From: Bizionia saleffrena
GTDB lineage: Bacteria > Bacteroidota > Bacteroidia > Flavobacteriales > Flavobacteriaceae
DNA length: 64,000 nt
NCBI RefSeq assembly: GCF_008086175.1
Contig: NZ_VSKM01000003.1
Location: 62,001-126,000 of the forward strand
Direction: 5' to 3'
Positions within the stretch are counted from its first letter, which is position 1, and each line of letters starts with the position of its first letter. The position numbers were made by a program, and so were the translations under genes. Below the pieces are notes generated by a model, which had not been told where the DNA came from, did not search any database, and was given only the letters and a program-made list of their open reading frames with translations. This document shows positions 56,719-64,000 of this stretch, one piece after another.

Positions 56719-58284
56719 TTATGATATTAGGGGAAGCTTTATTATAAAAGTACTTCCTTTTTCTTTTTCACTTTCTACCGAGATATGACCCTCGTGATCT
56801 TCTACTATTCTTTTTACGTAAGCTAAGCCCAAACCGTGTCCTTTAACATTATGAATATTGCCCGTGTGTTCCCTATAAAATTTTTCGAATACACGTTTTT
56901 GTACGGCTTTACTCATTCCGCTTCCGTTGTCTTTAATTTTTACTAATATATTGTTTCCAACATTTACCGTTTCAATAATAATTTTTGGTGCCTCTGGAGA
57001 ATACTTCACAGCATTATCTAGAATATTTACCAGAACGTTTGTAAAATGGGTTTCATTTGCTAAAATAGAGGACTTATCGGCTTTTAAATCGGTTTCAATA
57101 AAACCACCTCTATCTTCTACAATTAATTCAACATGCGAGATAGCATCTTCTATTAAGTCGTGCAATCTTACCCTATCCTTACTTATATTTAATTCGTTTT
57201 TTTCAAGTTTAGATATACGTAATACATTTTCTACCTGAGCGTGCATTCGCTTATTTTCTTCTCTAATCATTGTAAGGTAACGCAATACCTTTTCTTGATC
57301 GTTAATTATTTTAGGATTCCTTATAGAATCTAACGCTAAATTTATAGTTGCTATTGGCGTTTTAAATTCGTGCGTCATATTATTAATGAAATCGGTTTTG
57401 ATTTCAGAAATTTGGCGTTGCTTAACGAGTTGAAAAATAGCGCTTCCATAAGTTAATATAATTATTAATGTAAAAACTACCGAAAGCAAAATCATTCCTA
57501 TAAGCGTTGAAAAAATAAATTTCTGCTGATCGGGGAAATTGATTAATAATTTATAGTTATTAGAATCTTTCTCATTATAAAAAACAGGAATACCTATAGT
57601 TTCTAATCCTTGAAGTTCGAAATTTTCTGTTTGTATCTTTGTAGCTAAACCGTTACTATAGATAGCAAATTCGTAATCGATATCAATATCATCTTGCAAT
57701 AAACGCAACTTTAAAAGTTTGTTTATTTGCTCTATCGACACCCGCTTATGAATAGGCCGTCTGTAGGCTGTATTATTGTAATGCGTTTCGTACACCAAAT
57801 TATCAGTTCTAGTAAGGTCTCCAAATTGAATCATTTCAACATTATCCTTACCATCAATCTCACTGGATTTATAAACCTTCGTTTCATTCTGGTTTATAAT
57901 ACGTTTTATGCTTGTACTATCTAAACCAATGTCAAAGAGCGATGATGATAATTTATAATTCTCCTCTAGGATACCATTTCTATATACTAATGTTTCGTTG
58001 GTGTTTTCGTCGTACTGTTTAATGTATAAATTAGAAATGGAGTTCTCGTTTATATTAACCAATTCCCCTTTCTCTATTAAGCGCGATATTTTGTAAATAT
58101 GGTCTTTAAATTCCTCGTTCTCAATTTTATTAGTAACATAACGTAATGCCTTTTTTACGTTAAATTTGAATTGATCTTCCTCATTTTTAACAGAATTTGT
58201 GATATAATAACTCTGAACGAAGATTATCCCACCAAGAGATAAGCTCATTAAAATGATTAACACAAGAAAAATTTTCTTCCTCAT
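56719..58284 (-). CDS. Membrane sensor histidine kinase, RprX-like
   Basis: A 521-residue kinase. The N-terminal helix (about 5-25) and a second helix (about 262-288) bracket a periplasmic sensor of roughly 235 residues with no recognised fold. The dimerisation domain has the phosphorylated His in INNMTHEFKTPIATINLALD (20 residues, His near 305). The ATPase domain shows the N box NVLVNILDNAVKYS, G1 IKDNGSGMS, F box VFEKFYRE and G2 GHGLGLAYVKRI. It has its own promoter box (58296-58289), with the ATG 4 nt after it; the response regulator gene follows after 4 nt. Confidence 0.93.
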   Translation of the reverse strand: MRKKIFLVLIILMSLSLGGIIFVQSYYITNSVKNEEDQFKFNVKKALRYVTNKIENEEFKDHIYKISRLIEKGELVNINENSISNLYIKQYDENTNETLVYRNGILEENYKLSSSLFDIGLDSTSIKRIINQNETKVYKSSEIDGKDNVEMIQFGDLTRTDNLVYETHYNNTAYRRPIHKRVSIEQINKLLKLRLLQDDIDIDYEFAIYSNGLATKIQTENFELQGLETIGIPVFYNEKDSNNYKLLINFPDQQKFIFSTLIGMILLSVVFTLIIILTYGSAIFQLVKQRQISEIKTDFINNMTHEFKTPIATINLALDSIRNPKIINDQEKVLRYLTMIREENKRMHAQVENVLRISKLEKNELNISKDRVRLHDLIEDAISHVELIVEDRGGFIETDLKADKSSILANETHFTNVLVNILDNAVKYSPEAPKIIIETVNVGNNILVKIKDNGSGMSKAVQKRVFEKFYREHTGNIHNVKGHGLGLAYVKRIVEDHEGHISVESEKEKGSTFIIKLPLIS

Positions 58285-58288
58285 TATT

Positions 58289-58296
58289 CAAAATTA
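58289..58296 (-). promoter_or_regulatory. -7 promoter box (TAATTTTG) of the histidine kinase, probably leaderless
   Basis: Matches TAnnTTTG on the minus strand and is separated by 4 nt from the ATG at 58284. Confidence 0.58.
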
Positions 58297-58362
58297 ACAT
58301 TTTAACAATGAGTAATCGTACCATTTAACCTTACATTAACAAAAAAAACATTGTAGGTTTAT

Positions 58363-58947
58363 CTACTTAATTTCTAGAAGGTTTGTGTGGATTTGAAGGA
58401 CTTGTTTTCGTGTTCTATCGAGATCTAGATTCTCGATAACGTAATTTGATCGTTTTATTTTCTCTGAATCGGACCATTGGTTTTTCATAATGGCTTTTAT
58501 TCTGTCTACAGTTGTCGAGTCTCGCTGTAACACGCGTTCTATTTTCACTGTTTCGGGTGCGTGTACAGTTATAATATGATCATAATTTTTATAACTTCCG
58601 TTTTCGAAAATAATAGCAGCTTCCTTAATAACATAAGGCGCTTCTTGCCGCGATTTCCAATTTTCAAAATGATTTTTAACTTCTGGATGCACTATGGCAT
58701 TCATCTGCTCTAATAATTCTTTATTATTAAAAATTGATTCTGCTAAAAAGGGTCTGTTCAGTGTATTATTTATATAAGCTTTCTCCCCAAACAGTTTTAT
58801 TAGCTTAAGCTTAATAACTTTAGAATATACCATTAATTTCTTGGCTTCGTCGTCTGCAATATAAATAGGCACGCCTAGCTCGGCGAACATTTTTGCAACC
58901 GTCGTTTTGCCACTACCAATACCGCCTGTTAACACTACTGTTTTCAT
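58363..58947 (-). CDS. coaE: Dephospho-CoA kinase
   Basis: Final step of coenzyme A synthesis: phosphorylates the 3'-OH of dephospho-CoA. 194 residues with the P-loop GGIGSGKTT (8-16), IADDEAKKLM (CoA-binding Asp), FENGSYKNYDHIITV with the LID region, and VLQRDSTTVDRIKAIM. The ATG overlaps the stop of the upstream ybbR-like gene by 4 nt (ATGA), as usual in this phylum. Confidence 0.95.
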   Translation of the reverse strand: MKTVVLTGGIGSGKTTVAKMFAELGVPIYIADDEAKKLMVYSKVIKLKLIKLFGEKAYINNTLNRPFLAESIFNNKELLEQMNAIVHPEVKNHFENWKSRQEAPYVIKEAAIIFENGSYKNYDHIITVHAPETVKIERVLQRDSTTVDRIKAIMKNQWSDSEKIKRSNYVIENLDLDRTRKQVLQIHTNLLEIK

Positions 58948-59906
58948 TCTGTTATAATAAATTCGACTTTTTCGTGATGTAACCTTATAGATTTTGCTTT
59001 TTCACTCCTTTTAGTAAGTATGGGCGTTAAAAAGGTACTGGTTTCTTTTAAATCCTTATAATTACAAATTATCTGAAAATCTGTTTTTTTAATAGCATTA
59101 AAATTCTCCAGACTTGTGTAATAACTTACATAAATGCTTTTTGGAAAAAATTTTAATGTGAGGTCTTTAGGAACATTAATTACCTCAACAGGAATTTCTT
59201 TTGTGCCTTCGGTAAACTTTTTAACATCTAATGCTAATAACACTTCCTTTTGCGATACACTCATTTTAGTATTTAAAGAATCGAGATTTAACTTCAAAAT
59301 TTGGTGCACAGGCTTATTAATATTGGTCAATTCAATATTATGTGTTTTAATAAATTCCAACTCCCTTAATAAGGATTCCGGTCCAATAACTTTTATAGAA
59401 TCAGGAGTTGTTGACTCTTCTTCCATAACATCATAACCAGGAGCATAAGCAATGGTCATTTGAGGTCGAACGGGTACATATTTTACCGCGTTTTCATCAA
59501 AATAAAAGGTTAGTGTTTCAGGATTTATACTTTCGATTTCAATTTCTTTACTGAATTGTTCGATTAGATTTGAAAACCCTTTTGTTCGCATCCAAACGTA
59601 AGTGGAATCAGCTTTATTCACATCGGTATTAAAATCGATAGATAAATAAGGCTGTTTCAAATAATATTTTAACCATTTAAATCCTTGCGCTTTTAAAGTT
59701 ACTTTAAGTTGATGCGAAGAATCGTTTAAAATAATAACCTCATCGGGAATATTTTTTGGTAATACCGTAAAAGCGATGGTATCGGTATATGTTTTAGAGA
59801 GTTTTGTTAATACTAATATGGCGAATGCCAAAATGAAAAACAAGAAGAAAATATTAATTTTTCTCGTTTTAATTACTGTTAGTATTTTTGACTTTAATGT
59901 TGTCAT
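58944..59906 (-). CDS. YbbR-like domain protein
   Basis: A 320-residue protein with a single N-terminal transmembrane helix (about 17-36) and a periplasmic part. The YbbR-type repeats are seen as strand-rich units, the clearest being the middle one with DSIKVIGPESLLRELEF (17 residues) and VRPQMTIAYAPGYDV before it. YbbR-family proteins (CdaR in Firmicutes) regulate the diadenylate cyclase there; in Bacteroidetes the gene is fixed next to coaE and the role is unclear. It overlaps coaE by 4 nt and the upstream glycosyltransferase by 1 nt (TAATG). Confidence 0.85.
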   Translation of the reverse strand: MTTLKSKILTVIKTRKINIFFLFFILAFAILVLTKLSKTYTDTIAFTVLPKNIPDEVIILNDSSHQLKVTLKAQGFKWLKYYLKQPYLSIDFNTDVNKADSTYVWMRTKGFSNLIEQFSKEIEIESINPETLTFYFDENAVKYVPVRPQMTIAYAPGYDVMEEESTTPDSIKVIGPESLLRELEFIKTHNIELTNINKPVHQILKLNLDSLNTKMSVSQKEVLLALDVKKFTEGTKEIPVEVINVPKDLTLKFFPKSIYVSYYTSLENFNAIKKTDFQIICNYKDLKETSTFLTPILTKRSEKAKSIRLHHEKVEFIITE

Positions 59907-60913
59907 TATTTAATTTTAAAAAATAATTTTGGAAAAGCCTCTTCTGGCTTTTTGTTAAAAAGCGTTAAGGTCAATGTTGATTTTATAAAACCGTAACCGT
60001 AACCAAAAAACTGGATTGTTGTTGCTATTAATGATTGAAACCCTATAATTATACTTTTATTCTGAATAGTTGCTGAAACTAAAACTAAAATATAATACAA
60101 AAAAACACAATATAAAGGCCATAATATACCAAAAACCGTAAGTAGTAGCGATAATATACAAGAAAAACTAAAGAGAAAAGGAAACCAATAGGTTATTTTT
60201 TTTGTTTCTGGATGCCAATAATTTAAAATTGGTCTTACCATACCAAACTTATTGACTTGTGTGTAAAATTTAGACCACGAAATTCTGCGTTTATGAAAAA
60301 CATAAGCTTCTGGTATTAAATTAGTTTTAAACCCTTTAGTCCACAACCTTATCGTTAAATCGGGATCTTCACCTGGATGTATTCTGCCAAAACCTTGTGT
60401 TTCGTGAAAGGCTTTTTTAGACAAGCCCATATTAAAACTTCTAGGCTGAAAGGTATCCACACTTTTTTTATGTCCGCGTATTCCTCCCGTAGTTAAAAAC
60501 GAAGTCATACTAAAATTAATCGCTTTTTGCAGATTAGAAAAAGATGCATGAGCGGCATCTGGACCGCCAAAACAGTCTACATAATTGTGCTGTAAACTAT
60601 TATTAACTGCATTTAGATATTGCGATGGTAAAATACAATCGCTATCTAAAATAATAAAATAATGTCCATTAGCACGTTCCATTCCATAATTTCTAGAAGC
60701 GCCTGGGCCTGAGTTTTCTTTAAAAAAATAAGAAATATCTAATTTAGACGTATAGCTATCCACCACTTGTTTTGAAGATTTAGTAGACCCATCTTCCACA
60801 ATAATAATTTCAAAAGTACAAGCAGTTTTCAGTTCTAAAAAACTATCTAATAATTCTTGAATTTCATTTGGTCGGTTGAAAACTGGTATGATAAAAGAGT
60901 ACATAAGTTGCAT
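59906..60913 (-). CDS. Family 2 glycosyltransferase
   Basis: A 335-residue membrane-associated glycosyltransferase. The ATG at 60913 is chosen because it lies directly behind a promoter box and starts the GT-A fold (YSFIIPVFNRPNEIQELLDS); the frame is open further upstream to 60982. Motifs: IIVEDGSTKSSKQVV, GPGASRNYG, the DXD-like FIILDSDC (near 93), and the catalytic-base region GFGRIHPGEDPDLTIRLW (18 residues). Two or three C-terminal helices (about 245-305) anchor it. The sugar and acceptor are unknown. It leads the GT-ybbR-coaE operon. Confidence 0.9.
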   Translation of the reverse strand: MQLMYSFIIPVFNRPNEIQELLDSFLELKTACTFEIIIVEDGSTKSSKQVVDSYTSKLDISYFFKENSGPGASRNYGMERANGHYFIILDSDCILPSQYLNAVNNSLQHNYVDCFGGPDAAHASFSNLQKAINFSMTSFLTTGGIRGHKKSVDTFQPRSFNMGLSKKAFHETQGFGRIHPGEDPDLTIRLWTKGFKTNLIPEAYVFHKRRISWSKFYTQVNKFGMVRPILNYWHPETKKITYWFPFLFSFSCILSLLLTVFGILWPLYCVFLYYILVLVSATIQNKSIIIGFQSLIATTIQFFGYGYGFIKSTLTLTLFNKKPEEAFPKLFFKIK

Positions 60914-60917
60914 AGCA

Positions 60918-60925
60918 CAAATGTA
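60918..60925 (-). promoter_or_regulatory. -7 promoter box (TACATTTG) of the glycosyltransferase operon, probably leaderless
   Basis: Matches TAnnTTTG on the minus strand; 4 nt separate it from the ATG at 60913, which supports that start over the longer frame. Confidence 0.6.
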
Positions 60926-60995
60926 CTTAAAATACGGTTTAAGATTGGGGTAATAAAAAAGATACTTTTCTAACCTTTTCAAATGAAATTACGGT

Positions 60996-61030
60996 ATAAA
61001 AAAGTCCCGCTACAGATGCAGCGGGACTTT
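60996..61030 (-). terminator. Rho-independent terminator after the T9SS protein gene
   Basis: Perfect 11-bp inverted repeat AAAGTCCCGCT (61001-61011) and AGCGGGACTTT (61020-61030) with an 8-nt loop; a T tract follows on the minus strand. Confidence 0.88.
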
Positions 61031-61063
61031 AAAATTTAAAGAATTAAGTTTTTACTTTTATTC

Positions 61064-64000
61064 TTACTCTTTAATAATTTTAATAGTTTTAGTCGCATTT
61101 TCAATAGTCACTTTAACAAAATAAGCGCCCGATTGTAAGTTAGACATATCTACTTCACTATTAATAGCATTAGGCGCAACACGTAAAACTTCTTGTCCTA
61201 ACATGTTTAACACTGCTATATTCTGGATGTTCTTAATACCTTTTAGAGATAATGTATTCTCTACTGGGTTTGGATAGTAAGAGAAGTTGTTTTCTGTATT
61301 GAAACTTGATGTTGATAATGTAGAATCAGTAATTTCAAACTCACCAACGTGGAAATCATAATCTTCCGAATCATTTACAGTTCCATCACTTGCCCATAAA
61401 GCAAATTGAACATTACCACTAACCGCTGCTAAATCTGCAAGAAACTCTGTTCCATTAACAGACGGCTGATTACCCACATTCCAAGTGGTAAGGTTTGTCC
61501 ATGTTGCTCCATTATCAATTGTCATTAATAATTGAACTTCGTCATCACTACCCATTGTATCTCCTACAGTTGTTGGCGTACTAGAAGAACTATAATTGGT
61601 GACAGCAACATTAACTTTTAACATTTGGTCTGTACTTGTTGATAAATCATAGACAGGAGAAATTAACCATTCTCTATCTGTATTAAAATACAAGTTAATA
61701 GCATTTGAGTTGATGGTATTTCCATCAAAATCTTCATAAGCTCTACCGTCTCTCCAATCTGAAGACGCGCCTGTTGGTCCATCTGCAACTTCACCAGAAC
61801 CTGCTTCTGTCCAACATGCTGTTGCTGGATTATTTGTAAAGTCTGTTGTAGAAGGATATGTGTTTATAGCCTCACAAGGCGTTGTAAAGGCAAAAGGCCC
61901 AGTCCACATAGAAACACCGTTAGCAGTACCACAATCTGCTTGTACATAAAATTCATAATCATTTTCAGCAACTAAGCCAGAAACGGAAAAAGGATTTGTT
62001 GTTACACCAGGATAAGTAGCTATCATTGTTTGCGTACCACCAGCGGTTACATCAACTAACTCAATGTTCCAAATCGTTTCAGTACCTCCCGTCCATTCTA
62101 AATCTGCAGATGTAGTTGTTACATTACTTACTGCTAAAGTCGTTGGATCTGCACATAAAACTTCAGTAATATCTAAAGTGTATGTAGTACTTTGAGGTGT
62201 TGCATATGTAGAAATTACTACATAATAAGTTGTACCTGAAGCTACTGAGACATCAAAATCATAATCTGAGGTACTACTTCCATTTCCAAATCCTGCCGTA
62301 CAAGCAATTCCTATATCTGCACAATCTGTATACACAAATGCTCCAGAATATGTAGAGCCTAAAGCAGATAATGCAACATTAATTGTTCCATCTACAGTAG
62401 CTGTATAGGAATACACGACATCGTCACCATTTAAATAACTAGAAGTCGTACCACAACCCGATGTACCTGGAGAACCAGAATAATTATCGCCATAGTTTGC
62501 TGTATCATCAGTTGTAGTATAAGGCAATGCTGGTACGTCTATAGCTACTTCACAAGTAGACCCACTAGATAATGTTGTAAAAGGAATTGAAATAAAATCA
62601 CTAAAAGTTCCTCCAGTACAATCTGCTCTTACGTAAAACACATAATCTGTTGATGCTGTAAGACCAGTATCCGAATAAGTAGTTGCAGCTATCGCTGTAC
62701 CTGTTGTAGGTGCAGGATCTGTTGCTAACAATAAGGCATATTCCCAATTAGTTTCTGCTCCACCAGCTACCCAGTTAAAATCTGCTGATGTTAATCCTAA
62801 ATTACTTACCGCTAAACCACTTGGATTTGCACATAAAATTTCGGTAATATCTAAAGTATAGGTAGTACTTTGTGGTGTTGCCCATGTAGAAATAACCACA
62901 TAGTATGTTGTCCCTGCTGTTACAGCGACGTCAAAATTATAATCTGCAGAACTACTTCCATTACCAAATCCTACCGCACAAGCAGAACCTATATCTGCAC
63001 AATCTGTATACACGAATGCTCCAGAATATGTAGAGCCTAAAGCAGATAATGCAACATTAATTGTTCCATCTGCAGTAGCTGTATAGGAATACACAACATC
63101 GTCACCATTTAAATAAGTAGAAGTTGTACCACAACCCGATGCACCTGGAGAACCAGAATAATTATCGCCATAGTTTGCTGTATCATCAGTTGTAGTATAA
63201 GGTAAAGCCGTTACTTCAATAGCTGATTCACATATTTCACCATAAGCCAGTGTTGAGAATGGTAACGCGGAAAAATTAGTACTATCTCCTCCACAAATTG
63301 ATTTTACGTAAAACACATAATCCGTGTTTGGTGTCAATCCTGATGCAGAAAACGTTGTAACTGTGCTTGCTGTACCCGTTGTTGGTGCTGGATCTGAAGC
63401 TAATAATAGAGAATATTCCCAATCCGTTTCTGTTCCCCCCGAGGACCAAGAAAGATCAGCAGTATCAAGAGTGATATTTGAAGCACTCACATTTACCGGT
63501 GCAAAGCATAAAGGTAATTCTGAAATTGAAAAATCATCTAAACCAATATCATTATAAAAATTAGATCCCACTAGGGTATCTACAACGAATCTTACTTTTA
63601 TATTTCCTGTTATAGTTAACGTAGATAAATCTACACCTACTAATTCCCAATCATCAACATCTCCATTGTCGTCCATATACACTTCATTCCATAAAGCACC
63701 ATCCCAAACTTCAACAGTTATTTTATTAGAAGCTGTTCCACTTGACATAAAATGATAAACATAAAACTGAAGATAAGGTGTTGTTAACCCTGAAGCATCA
63801 ATCTCTCCAGATTCTAAAGTAGCATCTGTAGTTGTCGTGGTCGTCGAACCATCAACAAAAGCAAAATAACCAGAACCAGATGTATGATCAGAATAAGAAT
63901 TACCATTAGTTGGTACTGTGGCGAAACTCCAATTTTGTGTTGTAGAACTTGTGCTACTCCAACAGTTAGGAATTGATCCTGCATTTTCAAAATTTTGGAT
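61064..64000 (-). CDS. Large T9SS-exported protein with MAM-like, FN3 and PPC-like repeats (partial, 5' end off window)
   Basis: 978 residues visible; the frame runs open off the right edge, with no start codon before it (the ATG at 63748 is internal). The visible order is: a MAM/jelly-roll-like domain (about 1-175, starting FENAGSIPNCWSS), FN3 domain, PPC-like domain starting CESAIEVTALPYTTTDDTAN (20 residues), FN3, a second near-identical PPC-like domain, FN3, a second MAM-like domain, then the type A sorting domain (last 75 residues, FSYYPNPVENTLSL to TIKIIKE). That C-terminal domain directs export by the type IX system and is cleaved during anchoring. The likely role is surface adhesion or a large carrier. 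No catalytic domain is visible in this part. Confidence 0.93.
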   Translation of the reverse strand: MQNFENAGSIPNCWSSTSSTTQNWSFATVPTNGNSYSDHTSGSGYFAFVDGSTTTTTTDATLESGEIDASGLTTPYLQFYVYHFMSSGTASNKITVEVWDGALWNEVYMDDNGDVDDWELVGVDLSTLTITGNIKVRFVVDTLVGSNFYNDIGLDDFSISELPLCFAPVNVSASNITLDTADLSWSSGGTETDWEYSLLLASDPAPTTGTASTVTTFSASGLTPNTDYVFYVKSICGGDSTNFSALPFSTLAYGEICESAIEVTALPYTTTDDTANYGDNYSGSPGASGCGTTSTYLNGDDVVYSYTATADGTINVALSALGSTYSGAFVYTDCADIGSACAVGFGNGSSSADYNFDVAVTAGTTYYVVISTWATPQSTTYTLDITEILCANPSGLAVSNLGLTSADFNWVAGGAETNWEYALLLATDPAPTTGTAIAATTYSDTGLTASTDYVFYVRADCTGGTFSDFISIPFTTLSSGSTCEVAIDVPALPYTTTDDTANYGDNYSGSPGTSGCGTTSSYLNGDDVVYSYTATVDGTINVALSALGSTYSGAFVYTDCADIGIACTAGFGNGSSTSDYDFDVSVASGTTYYVVISTYATPQSTTYTLDITEVLCADPTTLAVSNVTTTSADLEWTGGTETIWNIELVDVTAGGTQTMIATYPGVTTNPFSVSGLVAENDYEFYVQADCGTANGVSMWTGPFAFTTPCEAINTYPSTTDFTNNPATACWTEAGSGEVADGPTGASSDWRDGRAYEDFDGNTINSNAINLYFNTDREWLISPVYDLSTSTDQMLKVNVAVTNYSSSSTPTTVGDTMGSDDEVQLLMTIDNGATWTNLTTWNVGNQPSVNGTEFLADLAAVSGNVQFALWASDGTVNDSEDYDFHVGEFEITDSTLSTSSFNTENNFSYYPNPVENTLSLKGIKNIQNIAVLNMLGQEVLRVAPNAINSEVDMSNLQSGAYFVKVTIENATKTIKIIKE
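62158..63230. repeat. Two tandem repeat units, period 678 bp, within the T9SS gene
   Basis: The PPC-like plus FN3 unit occurs twice, 678 bp (226 codons) apart; for example CTCCAGAATATGTAGAGCC begins at 62341 and 63019. In the best stretch (about 210 bp, 62310-62525 against 62988-63203) I count only a handful of differences, several at silent positions. Confidence 0.85.

Overview
The window is chromosomal DNA from a member of the Flavobacteriaceae (phylum Bacteroidetes), probably a marine one. The evidence is AT-rich sequence, -7 boxes of the TAnnTTTG type specific to this phylum, a type IX secretion (T9SS) C-terminal sorting domain, many SPII lipoproteins, DUF5686/CarboxypepD_reg and YbbR-CoaE gene arrangements, and a compact SRP RNA. 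I see no phage, insertion sequence, CRISPR array, rRNA or tRNA. Most of the window is core genome with small accessory islands, so I do not claim a new multi-gene system.

Layout. 1-4.7 kb: a patatin-like lipase (cut by the left edge), an M1 aminopeptidase, and a lipoprotein whose C-terminal half is a PNGase F-type N-glycan amidase. 4.8-16.5 kb: recG, miaE, a TlpA-like lipoprotein, pheT with a small membrane protein, a DUF2007 protein, a fasciclin protein, a YbiT-like ABC-F ATPase and a cysteine-less thioredoxin-fold lipoprotein. 17-23 kb: a lipoprotein, a transaldolase/FSA-family aldolase, an SDR enzyme, the SRP RNA gene, a glutaminyl cyclase, a thioesterase and a large lipoprotein. 23.6-27.5 kb: cydAB and three small membrane proteins. 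27.5-34.9 kb: glyA, fumarylacetoacetase, an SBF-like transporter, YtxJ and clpB. 35.3-40.8 kb: an sdpR-sdpI pair with a palindromic operator, an OmpW-like porin, a deoC/phosphatase/deoD nucleoside-salvage operon, a DUF6503-like lipoprotein and smpB. 40.9-46.5 kb: a DUF5686 outer-membrane protein, then a low-GC accessory patch (a DUF2071 gene between 16-bp direct repeats, a small membrane protein, a decayed gene, a second DUF1648 protein). 46.5-56 kb: pcm, a Gfo/Idh oxidoreductase, 3-hydroxybutyryl-CoA dehydrogenase, DUF1015, YggS, an exonuclease/GIY-YIG fusion that appears to start at ATT, a K+ channel with a zinc ribbon, miaA and DUF2254. 56-64 kb, minus strand: a response regulator and histidine kinase, coaE-ybbR-glycosyltransferase, and a large repetitive T9SS-exported protein cut by the right edge.

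How the genes work together. MiaA and MiaE act successively on A37 of tRNA. DeoC and DeoD form a deoxynucleoside degradation unit. CydAB is a bd-type oxidase for low oxygen. The kinase and regulator form a two-component system. The SdpR/SdpI pair looks like an orphan self-regulated immunity module. Several genes have a -7 box only 4-7 nt before the start codon, which predicts leaderless mRNAs. Strong hairpin terminators separate most convergent genes.
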